Part shown: piece by piece, positions 46,024 through 54,997 of the stretch
Position numbering within the stretch: position 1 is the stretch's first letter
Layout: each line of letters opens with the position of its first letter
From: [Mycobacterium] vasticus
GTDB taxonomy: Bacteria > Actinomycetota > Actinomycetes > Mycobacteriales > Mycobacteriaceae
Reading direction: 5' to 3'
Length of the DNA stretch: 64,000 nucleotides
Assembly (NCBI RefSeq): GCF_020181595.1
Contig: NZ_CP084028.1
Location: 879,793 to 943,792, forward strand
Notes under the pieces: model-generated
The model's input: only the letters and a program-made list of their open reading frames with translations
The model's database searches: none
Told to the model about the DNA's origin: nothing
Program-made: the position numbers and the translations under genes

Positions 46024-47619
46024 TCACATCCGGAAGACGCCGAAGTTCGACGTCCCCTCGACCGGGCCATTGGCGATGGCGGACAAGCACATTCCCAACA
46101 CAGTGCGGGTGTCGCGCGGGTCGATCACCCCGTCGTCGTAGAGCATTCCCGACAGCACGAGCGGCAGCGACTCGGCCTCGATCTGCCCTTCGACCATGGC
46201 GCGCATGGCGGCGTCGGCCTCCTCGTCGACCTGTTGCCCACGGGCCTGCGCGGCGGCCCGGCTCACGATCGACAGCACGCCCGCGAGCTGCGCGCCGCCC
46301 ATGACCGAGGATTTGGCCGACGGCCAGGCGAACAGAAAACGGGGATCATAGGCGCGCCCGCACATGCCGTAATGCCCAGCCCCGTACGACGCGCCGAGCA
46401 GCAGCGAGATGTGCGGCACCGTGGAGTTCGACACGGCGTTGATCATCATCGAGCCGTGCTTGATCATGCCGCCCTCTTCGTAGTCCTTGCCCACCATGTA
46501 CCCGGTGGTGTTGTGCAGGAACAACAGTGGAGTGTCGGAGCGGTTGGCGAGTTGGATGAACTGGGTGGCCTTCTGGGATTCCTCGCTGAACAGCACGCCG
46601 CGGGCGTTGGCCAGGATGCCGATCGGATATCCGTGCAGCCGGGCCCAGCCGGTCACCAACGAGGACCCGTAGAGCGGCTTGAATTCGTCGAAGTCGGAGC
46701 CGTCGACGATCCGGGCGATCACCTCACGAGGGTCGAACGGGATACGCAGGTCGGCGGGGACGATACCGATCAGCTCTTCGGCGTCGTACTTGGGCTCGAC
46801 GACGGTAGAAGGCTTCGGGCCCTGCTTGGCCCAGTTGAGCCGGGCCACGACGCGCCGTCCGATACGGATGGCGTCGAGCTCGTCGATCGCGAAGTAGTCG
46901 GCCAAACCGGATGTCCGGGCATGCATTTCAGCGCCGCCCAGTGACTCGTCATCGGATTCCTCACCGGTGGCCATCTTCACCAACGGCGGGCCGGCCAGGA
47001 ACACCTTGGAGCGTTCCTTGATCATCACCACGTGGTCGGACATGCCCGGAACGTAGGCCCCGCCCGCGGTGGAGTTGCCGAACACCAGCGCAATGGTCGG
47101 GATGCCGGCGGCCGACAGCCGGGTCAGGTCCCGGAACATCTGACCGCCGGGGATGAAGACCATCTTCTGGGTCGGCAGGTCCGCCCCGCCGGACTCCACC
47201 AGGGAGATCACCGGAAGCCGGTTCTCGAATGCGATCTGGTTGGCCCGCAGGATCTTTCGCAGCGTCCACGGGTTGCTGGTGCCGCCCTTGACGGTCGGGT
47301 CGTTGGCGACGATCATGCACTCCACGCCTTCGACCGCGCCGATCCCGGTGACCAGACTGGCCCCGACCTGAAAGTCGCTGCCCCAGGCGGCCAGTGGGCA
47401 CAGTTCCAGGAACGGCGAGTCGGCGTCGATCAGCAACTCGATGCGCTCGCGTGCGGTGAGTTTGCCGCGGGCGTGGTGCCGGTCGACGTATTTGGCTCCG
47501 CCGCCGTCCAGCGCCTTGGCGTGCTCGGCGTCGAGTTCGGTGAGCTTCTCGGTGAGCGCGGACGCCGCGTCGGCGTAGGCGGCGGAGTTGGGGTCCAGGG
47601 TGGACTTGAGGGTTGTCAT
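46024..47619 (-). CDS. accD2: Acyl-CoA carboxylase, beta (carboxyltransferase) subunit AccD2
   Basis: A 531-residue carboxyltransferase with the two crotonase-fold halves expected. The N-terminal half includes LVESGGADLPTQKMVFIPGG and FGNSTAGGAYVPGMSD, with an oxyanion glycine pair; the second half includes LLFLHNTTGYMVGKDYEEGG and LGASYGAGHYGMCGRAY. The length and the GGADLP motif match the methylcrotonyl/geranyl-CoA carboxylase beta group more than the propionyl type. The ATG at 47619 overlaps the fadE13 stop by four bases. It works with AccA2 encoded next to it. Confidence 0.94.
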   Translation of the reverse strand: MTTLKSTLDPNSAAYADAASALTEKLTELDAEHAKALDGGGAKYVDRHHARGKLTARERIELLIDADSPFLELCPLAAWGSDFQVGASLVTGIGAVEGVECMIVANDPTVKGGTSNPWTLRKILRANQIAFENRLPVISLVESGGADLPTQKMVFIPGGQMFRDLTRLSAAGIPTIALVFGNSTAGGAYVPGMSDHVVMIKERSKVFLAGPPLVKMATGEESDDESLGGAEMHARTSGLADYFAIDELDAIRIGRRVVARLNWAKQGPKPSTVVEPKYDAEELIGIVPADLRIPFDPREVIARIVDGSDFDEFKPLYGSSLVTGWARLHGYPIGILANARGVLFSEESQKATQFIQLANRSDTPLLFLHNTTGYMVGKDYEEGGMIKHGSMMINAVSNSTVPHISLLLGASYGAGHYGMCGRAYDPRFLFAWPSAKSSVMGGAQLAGVLSIVSRAAAQARGQQVDEEADAAMRAMVEGQIEAESLPLVLSGMLYDDGVIDPRDTRTVLGMCLSAIANGPVEGTSNFGVFRM

Positions 47620-48764
47620 GACTGGTATCCAAGGCTCTTGGCGGCCAGTGACGTCAGGATTTCGGTGGTTCCACCGCCGATTCCGATGATCCGCATGTCG
47701 CGGTACTGACGCTCCACCTCGGATTCGGCCATGTAACCCATGCCGCCGAACAGCTGCACGGCCTGGTTGGCGACCCACTCGCCGGCCTCCACCGCGGTGT
47801 TCTTGGCGAAGCACACCTCGGCGATCAGGTTGAACTCCCCGGCCAGCTGCCGCTCGACGACGTGGCGGGTGTACACCCGGGCCACGTCGATGCGCCGCGC
47901 CATCTCGGCCAGGGTGTTCTGCACGGCCTGCCGCGAGATCAGCGGACGGCCGAAGGTCTCGCGGTCCCGGCACCAGGCCAGCGTCAGCTCCAGACAACGT
48001 TGCGCGCTGGCGTAGGCCTGCGCCGCCAGCCCGACCCGCTCGGAGACGAAAGCCGCCGCGATCTGGGCGAATCCGCTGTTCTCCGCTCCCACCAGGTTGG
48101 CCACCGGTACCCGGGCGTCCACGTAGGACAGCTCGGCGGTGTCCGAGGAGCGCCAGCCCATCTTGTCCAGCTTGCGCGAGACCTCGAAGCCGGGCGTGCC
48201 CTTCTCGACCACCAGCAGCGATACCCCGGCCGCCCCCGGCCCGCCGGTGCGCACCGCGCTCACCACGTAGTCGGCCCGCACCGCGGAGGTGATGAAGGTC
48301 TTGGAACCGTTGACCACGTAGTGATCTCCGTCGCGCAACGCCGTGGTGCGCAGGTGCCCGACGTCGGAGCCGCCGCCCGGCTCGGTGATGGCCAGCGAGC
48401 CGATCTTCTCGCCGGCCAGCGTCGGGCGCACGAACTCCTCGATGAGGCGGGCGTCACCCGAGGCGATCATGTGCGGCACCGCGATACCGCAGGTGAACAA
48501 CGACGCGAACACTCCACCCGGCGCCCCGGCCTGGTGCATCTCCTCGCACACGATCACCGCGTCGGCGCCGTCGCCGCCGCTGCCGCCGACCTCCTCGGGG
48601 AAGCCCGCACCGAGCAGGCCGATCTCGGCGGCCTTGCGATGCAGCTCCCGGGGCAACTCGCCGGTGCGTTCCCACTCGGCGATGTTCGGCGAGATCTCGC
48701 GTTCGACGAAGGCGCGCACGGTCTTTCGCAGCGCGTCGCGCTCGGGGGAGGTCCAGATGCTCAT
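47616..48764 (-). CDS. fadE13: Acyl-CoA dehydrogenase FadE13
   Basis: A 382-residue acyl-CoA dehydrogenase. FAD-binding segments are SLAITEPGGGSDVGHL and YVVNGSKTFITSAV. The C-terminal site that normally reads EGT has GGGTTEI, while FVSERVGLAAQAYA keeps an isovaleryl-type glutamate on the earlier helix, as in FadE12. The ATG at 48764 has a weak AGGAACC around it. It overlaps the AtuA-like gene upstream by four bases and accD2 by four. A role in the desaturation of branched acyl-CoA is likely. Confidence 0.9.
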   Translation of the reverse strand: MSIWTSPERDALRKTVRAFVEREISPNIAEWERTGELPRELHRKAAEIGLLGAGFPEEVGGSGGDGADAVIVCEEMHQAGAPGGVFASLFTCGIAVPHMIASGDARLIEEFVRPTLAGEKIGSLAITEPGGGSDVGHLRTTALRDGDHYVVNGSKTFITSAVRADYVVSAVRTGGPGAAGVSLLVVEKGTPGFEVSRKLDKMGWRSSDTAELSYVDARVPVANLVGAENSGFAQIAAAFVSERVGLAAQAYASAQRCLELTLAWCRDRETFGRPLISRQAVQNTLAEMARRIDVARVYTRHVVERQLAGEFNLIAEVCFAKNTAVEAGEWVANQAVQLFGGMGYMAESEVERQYRDMRIIGIGGGTTEILTSLAAKSLGYQS

Positions 48765-50476
48765 AGGAACCTTTCGGGTATGTCGACATGCCGGCTGCGC
48801 AGCCATTCGCCCAGCCCCTTGGCCTGCGGATCGAATCGGGCCTGATAGGCCACGCCTTGGCCGAGGATGCCTTCGACGACGAAGTTCACCGCCCGCAGCT
48901 TCGGCAGCACGTGCCGGGTGACCGGCAGATCGGCCGTCTCGGGCAGCAGTTCACGCAGCTTGGCAGGCGTCAGGGTGTGTGCCAGCCAGCGCCACTGCTC
49001 GTCGGTGCGCACCCAGACCCCGATGTTCGCTGAGCCGCCCTTGTCGCCGCTGCGGGCGCCGGCGATCGACCCCAGCGGCGCGCGCCGGACCGGCTCGGAC
49101 GCAAGTGCTTCGGGCGCAGCGGGTTCCGCCGCAGCCGCCAGCTCAAGGGTCTCGGTGGCCGGTGGGATGTCGACCCGGGTGCCGTCGGCGTGCACCGCCA
49201 CGTGCGGCACCGCCGTCGCGTCGACGTAGCCGGGGGTGAACACCCCGTAGACCTGGCCGTCACCGGGTGGGGCGGTGACGCAGAACCCCGGGTAGCTGGC
49301 CAGCGCGAGCTCGATACCGGCCGCGGAGAACCGCCGGCCCACATTGGCCGGGTCCGGGTCGCGCACCACGCAGTGCAGCAGCGCGCTGGCGGCCTCTTCG
49401 GTGTCGGCGTCGGGGTGGTCGGTGCGCGCCAGTGTCCATTCCAGCTCGGCCGGCCGGACCGTCATGGCCGCCTCCAGCTGGGTGCGCAACAGGTCGGCCT
49501 TGGCCTCGATGTCCAGGCCGGTCAGCACGAAGGTGGTGGAGTTGCGGAACCCGCCGATGCTGTTCAGCGACACCTTGCAGGTCGGCGGCGGCGGCTCGCC
49601 GTTCACACCTGAGATGCGCACCCGGTCCGGTCCGTCGGAGGACAGTTCGATGCTGTCCATCCGGGCGGTGACGTCGGGGTTGGCGTACCGGGCGCCGGTG
49701 ACCTCGTAGAGCAGTTGCGCGGTGACGGTGTCCACGCTGACCAGCCCGCCGGTGCCGGGGTGCTTGGTGATCACCGATGAGCCGTCGGGGTAGATCTCGG
49801 CCAGCGGGAAACCGGGGTGCAGCATCTGTGCCGTCGGAATCTCGGTGAAGAAGGCGTAGTTGCCGCCGCTGGCCTGGATGCCGCACTCGATCACATGGCC
49901 GGCGACCACCGCCCCGGCGAGCCGGTCGTAGTCGGTGCGGCCCCAGCCGAAGTGCGCGGCGGCCGGGCCGACGATCACCGAGGCGTCGGTCACCCGGCCG
50001 GTGATCACCACGTCGGCGCCGCCGGCCAGGCACTCGACGATGCCCCAGCCGCCCAGGTAGGCGTTGGCTGTGAGGGGGGTGCCCAAACCGAGCTCGGCCG
50101 CGCGGGGGAGCAGGTCGTCGCCCTCGACGTGGGTGACGTTGGCCGGGATGCCCAGCCGGTCAGCCAGTTCGCGTACCGCGGCGGCCAGGCCGGCCGGATT
50201 GAGCCCGCCGGCGTTGGCCACGATGCGCACGCCCTTGTCGCGGGCCAGGCCGAGGCATTGTTCGAGTTGGGTGAGGAAGGTCTTGGCGTAGCCGCGCTCC
50301 GGGTGCTTCATCCGGTCGCGGCCCAGGATCAGCATGGTCAGCTCGGCGAGGTAGTCGCCGGTGACAAAGTCCAGGTCACCTTGGGTGAGCATCTCGTGCA
50401 TCGCGGCATGTCGATCGCCGTAGAAACCCGAGCAGTTGCCGATCCGAACCGCTGCCGTCATCCACCGTCCCATCAC
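48761..50476 (-). CDS. AtuA-like DUF1446 protein, first gene of the acyl-CoA operon
   Basis: A 571-residue protein of the acyclic terpene utilisation AtuA family (DUF1446), beginning RIGNCSGFYGDRHAAM after a short variable head. Conserved segments include GDYLAELTMLILGRDRM and VVANAGGLNPAGLAAAVREL, and ITGRVTDASVIVGPAAAHFG. Pseudomonas AtuA is required for citronellol catabolism but its reaction is not firmly known. Starts at ATG 50476, 50473 or 50461 are possible; the last has a GGACGG just upstream, the first would be nearly leaderless next to the palindrome at 50479-50494. It heads the operon with FadE13, AccD2, AccA2, FadE12 and EchA7. Confidence 0.85.
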   Translation of the reverse strand: MMGRWMTAAVRIGNCSGFYGDRHAAMHEMLTQGDLDFVTGDYLAELTMLILGRDRMKHPERGYAKTFLTQLEQCLGLARDKGVRIVANAGGLNPAGLAAAVRELADRLGIPANVTHVEGDDLLPRAAELGLGTPLTANAYLGGWGIVECLAGGADVVITGRVTDASVIVGPAAAHFGWGRTDYDRLAGAVVAGHVIECGIQASGGNYAFFTEIPTAQMLHPGFPLAEIYPDGSSVITKHPGTGGLVSVDTVTAQLLYEVTGARYANPDVTARMDSIELSSDGPDRVRISGVNGEPPPPTCKVSLNSIGGFRNSTTFVLTGLDIEAKADLLRTQLEAAMTVRPAELEWTLARTDHPDADTEEAASALLHCVVRDPDPANVGRRFSAAGIELALASYPGFCVTAPPGDGQVYGVFTPGYVDATAVPHVAVHADGTRVDIPPATETLELAAAAEPAAPEALASEPVRRAPLGSIAGARSGDKGGSANIGVWVRTDEQWRWLAHTLTPAKLRELLPETADLPVTRHVLPKLRAVNFVVEGILGQGVAYQARFDPQAKGLGEWLRSRHVDIPERFL

Positions 50477-50478
50477 TC

Positions 50479-50494
50479 AACCAACCGGTAGGTT
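50479..50494. promoter_or_regulatory. Palindrome upstream of the AtuA-like operon
   Basis: AACCAACCGGTAGGTT is a 16-base dyad with a single mismatched pair, centred on ACCGGT, three bases upstream of the first ATG. Its size and position suit a TetR-type operator that would block transcription initiation of the acyl-CoA operon. No matching regulator gene is adjacent. Confidence 0.5.
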
Positions 50495-50638
50495 AGCCGG
50501 TACCGCGGGTGTCGCGTCAAGGAGCGGTATCCGTGGGGCCCTCCATTTTGGAGCCGACGCTGGTCACCCGCTATCCTTTCGAGAGTCCGCCGCTGGCGTC
50601 TAGCGGCAATATGTCAACTTTCAAGGAGAGGCTCGACC

Positions 50639-50812
50639 ATGGCCGTGCCGAAGCGCAGGATGTCGCGCGCGAACACCCGTAGTCGCCGCGCGCAGTGGAA
50701 GGCCGAGGAAACCGGCCTGGTCAACGTGTCGGTCGCCGGCCGGGCGCACAAGGTTCCGCGCCGGTTGCTGAAGGCCGCTCGGCTGGGCCTGATCGACCTC
50801 GACCGTCGCTAA
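50639..50812 (+). CDS. rpmF: Large-subunit ribosomal protein L32 (zinc-independent form)
   Basis: A 57-residue protein, [20 protein letters not shown] at its start, with the conserved [17 protein letters not shown] end. It lacks the four cysteines of zinc-ribbon L32 proteins, so it is the C-minus form usual for this mycobacterial locus. The ATG at 50639 is preceded by AAGGAGAGG at good spacing. It lies divergent from the AtuA operon and 84 bases before mprA, as in M. tuberculosis. It is too short to be found by simple length filters. Confidence 0.95.
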   Translation: MAVPKRRMSRANTRSRRAQWKAEETGLVNVSVAGRAHKVPRRLLKAARLGLIDLDRR

Positions 50813-50851
50813 AAGGCCTAGATAAGGCCTAATAGGGCCTAATAAGGTCCC
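50813..50851 (+). repeat. Phased direct repeats between rpmF and mprA
   Basis: AAGGCCTA occurs at 50813 and 50824, AGGGCCTA at 50834 and AAGGTCCC at 50844, giving four related 8-mers at 11-, 10- and 10-base spacing. This places them on the same face of the helix, 45-84 bases upstream of the mprA ATG. MprA is reported to bind loosely conserved 8-base direct repeats and to regulate its own gene, so autoregulation here is a reasonable inference. Confidence 0.6.
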
Positions 50852-50896
50852 GACACGAGCGGTGCCTTACCCACCAGAACGCCCATCAATGATTGG

Positions 50897-51598
50897 ATGG
50901 CAGTCATGGCTACCCGGGTACTGGTTGTAGATGACGACCGCGCAGTGCGCGAATCGCTGCGCAGGTCTCTCTCGTTCAATGGCTATTCGGTCTCGCTGGC
51001 CACCGACGGCGTCGAGGCGCTCGAGGCGATCACCAGCGATCGTCCGGACGCGATGATTCTCGACGTGATGATGCCGCGACTGGACGGCCTGGAGGTCTGC
51101 CGTCAGCTGCGCAGCACCGGTGACGACCTGCCGATCCTGGTGCTGACCGCCCGCGACTCGGTCTCCGAGCGGGTGGCGGGCCTGGATGCCGGCGCCGACG
51201 ACTACCTGCCCAAGCCGTTCGCCCTGGAGGAACTGCTGGCGCGGATGCGGGCGCTGCTGCGCCGCACCACCGCCGAGGACCTGTCGGAGTCGGTGGCGAT
51301 GTCGTTCGAGGACCTGACGCTGGACCCGGTGACTCGCGAGGTCACCCGCGGTGAGCGTCAGATCAGCCTGACCCGTACCGAGTTCGCGCTGCTGGAGATG
51401 CTGATCGCCAACCCGCGCCGGGTGCTGACCCGTAGCCGCATCCTCGAAGAGGTGTGGGGCTTCGACTTCCCGACCTCGGGCAACGCGCTTGAGGTCTACA
51501 TCGGGTACCTGCGTCGCAAGACCGAAGCCGAAGGGGAGCCACGGTTGATCTACACCGTTCGCGGTGTGGGTTACGTGCTGCGCGAGACCCCACCCTGA
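50897..51598 (+). CDS. mprA: Response regulator MprA (OmpR family)
   Basis: A 233-residue OmpR-type regulator. The receiver has the acidic cluster VDDDR, the phospho-acceptor D56 in [13 protein letters not shown], and the lysine in DYLPKPF. The winged-helix output domain includes [20 protein letters not shown] and VYIGYLRRK. It pairs with MprB and controls envelope and general stress genes (including sigB and sigE in M. tuberculosis) and pepD. The ATG at 50897 or the one nine bases downstream may be used. The stop overlaps the mprB ATG by one base. Confidence 0.95.
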   Translation: MAVMATRVLVVDDDRAVRESLRRSLSFNGYSVSLATDGVEALEAITSDRPDAMILDVMMPRLDGLEVCRQLRSTGDDLPILVLTARDSVSERVAGLDAGADDYLPKPFALEELLARMRALLRRTTAEDLSESVAMSFEDLTLDPVTREVTRGERQISLTRTEFALLEMLIANPRRVLTRSRILEEVWGFDFPTSGNALEVYIGYLRRKTEAEGEPRLIYTVRGVGYVLRETPP

Positions 51599-53055
51599 TG
51601 CAGCTGTTCCGCCGGAGGCAGGGCGGCGACACAGACGAACAGAAGACTTCCCTGTCGTTGCGCTGGCGGGTGATGTTGCTGGCGATGTCGATGGTGGCAT
51701 TGGTAGTCATCCTGATGGCCGTCGCCGTGTACGCGGTGATCTCGGCGGCGCTGTACAAAGACATCGACAATCAGCTGCAGAGTCGCACCGAGATGCTGAT
51801 CGCCAGCGGCTCGCTGGCCGCCGATCCGCGCAAGGCCATCGAGGGCACCGCCTACTCCGACGTCAACGCCATGCTGGTCAACCCGGGCCGGTCGATCTAC
51901 ACCGCCAATCAGCCGGGCCAGCGGATGCCGGTGGGGCCGCAGGAGAAGGCCGTCATCCGCGGCGAGCTGTTCCTGTCGCGGCGCACCGCCGCAGGCCAGC
52001 GGGTCCTGGCGGTGCATCTGCCCAACGGCAGCACGCTGCTGATCTCCAAGAGCCTCGCCCCCACCCGGGCGGTCACGATAAAACTGCGCTGGGTGCTGCT
52101 GGTCGTCGGCGGCGCGGGAGTGGTGGTGGCCGCGGTGGCCGGCGGCATGGTCACCCGCACCGGCTTGAGACCGGTGGGCCGACTCACCGAGGCGGCCGAG
52201 CGGGTGGCCCGCACCGACGATCTGCATCCGATTCCGGTGTACGGCAGCGACGAGCTGGCGCGGCTCACCGAGGCCTTCAACGCCATGCTGCGGGCGCTGG
52301 CCGAGTCGCGCGAACGTCAGGCCCGACTGGTCGCCGACGCGGGGCACGAACTGAAGACTCCGCTGACGTCGTTGCGCACCAACGTCGAGCTGCTGATGGC
52401 CTCAGCCGCGCCGGGCGCCCCGCCGCTGCCCGAAGAGGAGATGGCCGAACTGCGTGCGGACGCGATCGGTCAGATCGAGGAATTGTCCACGCTGGTAGGC
52501 GATTTGGTGGACCTCACCCGTGATGACCAGCGCGAGGCGGTGGTCGAGCAGGTGGACATCACCGAAGTCGTCGATCGCAGCATGGAACGAGTCAGGCGGC
52601 GCCGCAACGACATCGAGTTCGACATCCAGGTGGTGCCCTGGTACGTGCACGGCGATGCCGCGGGCCTGTCGCGTGCGGTCTTGAACATGCTCGACAACGC
52701 CGCCAAGTGGAGCCCGTCCGGAGGCGTGGTCGGGCTGCGGATGCGGCGCCTGGACTCCACCCACGTCGAGATGGTGGTCTCCGACCAGGGCCCGGGAATC
52801 CCCGAGGCGGAGCGGGCATTGGTGTTCGAACGCTTCTTCCGGTCCGACCAGGCTCGGGCGATGCCCGGGTCCGGGCTGGGGTTGGCGATCGTCAAACAGG
52901 TGGTCCTCAAACACGGTGGCGCGATCACCGTCGAAGACACCGTGCCCGGAGGGACGCCGCCCGGAACGTCGATCCGAATGGTGCTGCCCGGCTCGCCCGT
53001 CTCCGGCGGCGCCGAATCGGCCGCAACAGTCACAGGCGGTTCTCAGTCCGCGTAG
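51598..53055 (+). CDS. mprB: Sensor histidine kinase MprB
   Basis: A 485-residue kinase with membrane helices at about 26-52 and 163-184 enclosing an extracytoplasmic sensor domain of about 110 residues. A HAMP domain runs at 186-238 and the phospho-acceptor is H250 in LVADAGHELKTPLTS. The ATP domain has MLDNAAKWSP, VSDQGPGIP and GSGLGLAIVKQ. It senses envelope stress and can be held inactive by DnaK in related species. The ATG at 51598 overlaps the mprA stop (TGATG). pepD follows 54 bases downstream. Confidence 0.95.
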   Translation: MQLFRRRQGGDTDEQKTSLSLRWRVMLLAMSMVALVVILMAVAVYAVISAALYKDIDNQLQSRTEMLIASGSLAADPRKAIEGTAYSDVNAMLVNPGRSIYTANQPGQRMPVGPQEKAVIRGELFLSRRTAAGQRVLAVHLPNGSTLLISKSLAPTRAVTIKLRWVLLVVGGAGVVVAAVAGGMVTRTGLRPVGRLTEAAERVARTDDLHPIPVYGSDELARLTEAFNAMLRALAESRERQARLVADAGHELKTPLTSLRTNVELLMASAAPGAPPLPEEEMAELRADAIGQIEELSTLVGDLVDLTRDDQREAVVEQVDITEVVDRSMERVRRRRNDIEFDIQVVPWYVHGDAAGLSRAVLNMLDNAAKWSPSGGVVGLRMRRLDSTHVEMVVSDQGPGIPEAERALVFERFFRSDQARAMPGSGLGLAIVKQVVLKHGGAITVEDTVPGGTPPGTSIRMVLPGSPVSGGAESAATVTGGSQSA

Positions 53056-53109
53056 GCATGGTGGTGAAGCAACGTCGCCGCAGCCGCGTCACTAGGAGTA
53101 GTCAACACA

Positions 53110-54450
53110 ATGATGAACCACCCGGGGTATCCCCAGCAGCCTCAGCAGCCGGAGCGGCCTAACCCGGCCGCGGGCCAGGGTGCGCCGGGCCCCTACTCCC
53201 ACTACGACTGGCGCTACGGCCAACAGCCGGCGCAGCCGGGATACCGCCCCGGCTATGACGCTCCCTACGGCCGGCCGGGGATTCCCGCGGGTCCGCCGTC
53301 GGCGCCGCCGAAGCGCAGCCGGACCGCGCCGCTGGTGATCGGTGCGGTCGCCATCGCGGGCATGTCCGGCGTGATGGGCGGCATGGTGGGCTCCGCGCTG
53401 CACTCCGATCACCGGCCGGTGGCCTCCGGAAGCCACACGCCGATCGAGGCGCCCGGCGTACCCGCCGCGGTGAGCCTGCCGGACGGCTCGGTGGAGAAGG
53501 TTGCCGCCAAGGTGGTGCCCAGCGTCGTCATGCTGGAGACCGACCTGGGCCGGCAGTCCGAGGAGGGCTCCGGCATCATCCTGTCCGCCGACGGGATGAT
53601 CCTGACCAACAACCACGTCGTGGCCGCTGCCGCCAAGACCGCCGACGCCGGTGGCAAGCCCGATCCGGGCGGCAAGGCCGCGCCGAAGACCACGGTGACG
53701 TTCTACGACGGTCGCACCGCACCGTTCACCGTGGTGGGGACCGACCCGGCCAGCGACATCGCGGTGGTGCAGGTCCAGGGCGTCTCCGATCTGACCCCGA
53801 TCACCATCGGCTCGTCGGCGGACCTGAGGGTCGGCCAGAACGTGGTGGCCGTCGGGTCGCCGTTGGGCCTGGAGGGCACCGTCACGACGGGCATCGTCAG
53901 TGCGCTGAACCGGCCCGTTTCCACCAGCGGCGAGGCCGGCAACCAGAACACCGTGCTGGACGCGATCCAGACCGACGCCGCCATCAACCCCGGCAACTCC
54001 GGCGGCGCGCTGGTCAACATGAACGGTGACCTGGTCGGAGTCAACTCGGCGATCGCAACCATGGGCGGCGACTCCGCGGATGCCCAGAGCGGCTCGATCG
54101 GCCTGGGCTTCGCGATTCCGGTGGATCAGGCCAAGCGGATCGCCGACGAACTCATCAACTCCCCGGACCACATCGCGTCGCATGCCTCGCTGGGCGTGCG
54201 GGTCACCAGCGAGCGCAGCCTGCACGGCGCGAAGGTTGTCGAGGTGGTTCCGGGCCAGGCGGCGGCCAAGGCCGGCCTGCCCGAGGGCGCGACGGTGACC
54301 GCATTCGACAAGCGTCCGATCGGCAGCGCCGACGCGTTGGTGGCCGCCGTGCGGTCCAAGGCGCCCGGCGACCAAGTGACCCTGACGTACCTGGATGCCG
54401 GTGGCGCGACCAAGACCGCGCAGGTCACCCTGGGTAAAGCGCAGCAGTGA
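53110..54450 (+). CDS. pepD: HtrA-like serine protease PepD
   Basis: A 446-residue protein: a proline/tyrosine-rich cytoplasmic head (1-70), one membrane helix (73-97), an extracytoplasmic trypsin-like domain, and a PDZ domain (about 350-435). The catalytic triad is H169 in TNNHVV, D216 in SDIAVVQV and S297 in NPGNSGGAL. It handles damaged envelope proteins and feeds back on the MprAB-SigE response. Start at ATG 53110 or the ATG three bases later. It lies just downstream of mprAB, as in M. tuberculosis, and is probably part of the same regulon. Confidence 0.95.
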   Translation: MMNHPGYPQQPQQPERPNPAAGQGAPGPYSHYDWRYGQQPAQPGYRPGYDAPYGRPGIPAGPPSAPPKRSRTAPLVIGAVAIAGMSGVMGGMVGSALHSDHRPVASGSHTPIEAPGVPAAVSLPDGSVEKVAAKVVPSVVMLETDLGRQSEEGSGIILSADGMILTNNHVVAAAAKTADAGGKPDPGGKAAPKTTVTFYDGRTAPFTVVGTDPASDIAVVQVQGVSDLTPITIGSSADLRVGQNVVAVGSPLGLEGTVTTGIVSALNRPVSTSGEAGNQNTVLDAIQTDAAINPGNSGGALVNMNGDLVGVNSAIATMGGDSADAQSGSIGLGFAIPVDQAKRIADELINSPDHIASHASLGVRVTSERSLHGAKVVEVVPGQAAAKAGLPEGATVTAFDKRPIGSADALVAAVRSKAPGDQVTLTYLDAGGATKTAQVTLGKAQQ

Positions 54451-54496
54451 CGGGTTGGTGACCCGGGTGTCGGAAACCGGATATACGGTTGCACCC

Positions 54497-54991
54497 ATGG
54501 AACAGTCCCCGGAACTCGCCGGCCGCGCGCTTGTCATCGTCGTCGACGACCGCACCGCGCACGGCGATGAGGACCACAGCGGTCCGTTGGTCACCGAGCT
54601 GCTGGCCGAAGGCGGATTCATGGTCGACGGTGTGGTGGCGGTGTCAGCCGACGAGGTGGAGATCCGCAACGCGCTGAACACCGCGGTGATCGGCGGGGTC
54701 GACCTGGTCGTGTCGGTCGGCGGTACCGGGGTCACCCCGCGCGACGTCGCCCCGGAGGCCACCCGCGAGATCCTCGACCGTGAGCTGCTGGGCATCGCCG
54801 AGGCGCTGCGGGCATCGGGCCTGTCGGCCGGGATCGCCGACGCCGGATTGTCCCGCGGGCTGGCCGGGGTCTCCGGCAGCACCCTGGTGGTGAACCTGGC
54901 CGGTTCCCGGGCTGCGGTGCGCGACGGCATGGCGACGCTGAACCCGCTGGCAGCGGTGATTATCGGCCAGCTGTCGAGCCTGGAGATCTAA
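54497..54991 (+). CDS. moaB2: MogA/MoaB-family molybdenum cofactor protein MoaB2
   Basis: A 164-residue single-domain MoCF-biosynthesis protein. It has the family loops VSVGGTGVTPRDVAPEAT (TGG/T-type molybdopterin-binding loop) and GVSGSTLVVNLAGS with conserved serine and asparagine. Relatives adenylylate molybdopterin, although MoaB2 of M. tuberculosis has also been reported as a SigH-binding partner. The ATG at 54497 follows pepD by 46 bases. A 38-codon gene follows seven bases after its stop. Confidence 0.92.
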   Translation: MEQSPELAGRALVIVVDDRTAHGDEDHSGPLVTELLAEGGFMVDGVVAVSADEVEIRNALNTAVIGGVDLVVSVGGTGVTPRDVAPEATREILDRELLGIAEALRASGLSAGIADAGLSRGLAGVSGSTLVVNLAGSRAAVRDGMATLNPLAAVIIGQLSSLEI

Positions 54992-54997
54992 GCGGCC

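Noticed and set aside
44324..46141. A 605-codon plus-strand frame across accA2
   Set aside because: Antisense to an obvious biotin carboxylase with motif-level support; no motif of its own.
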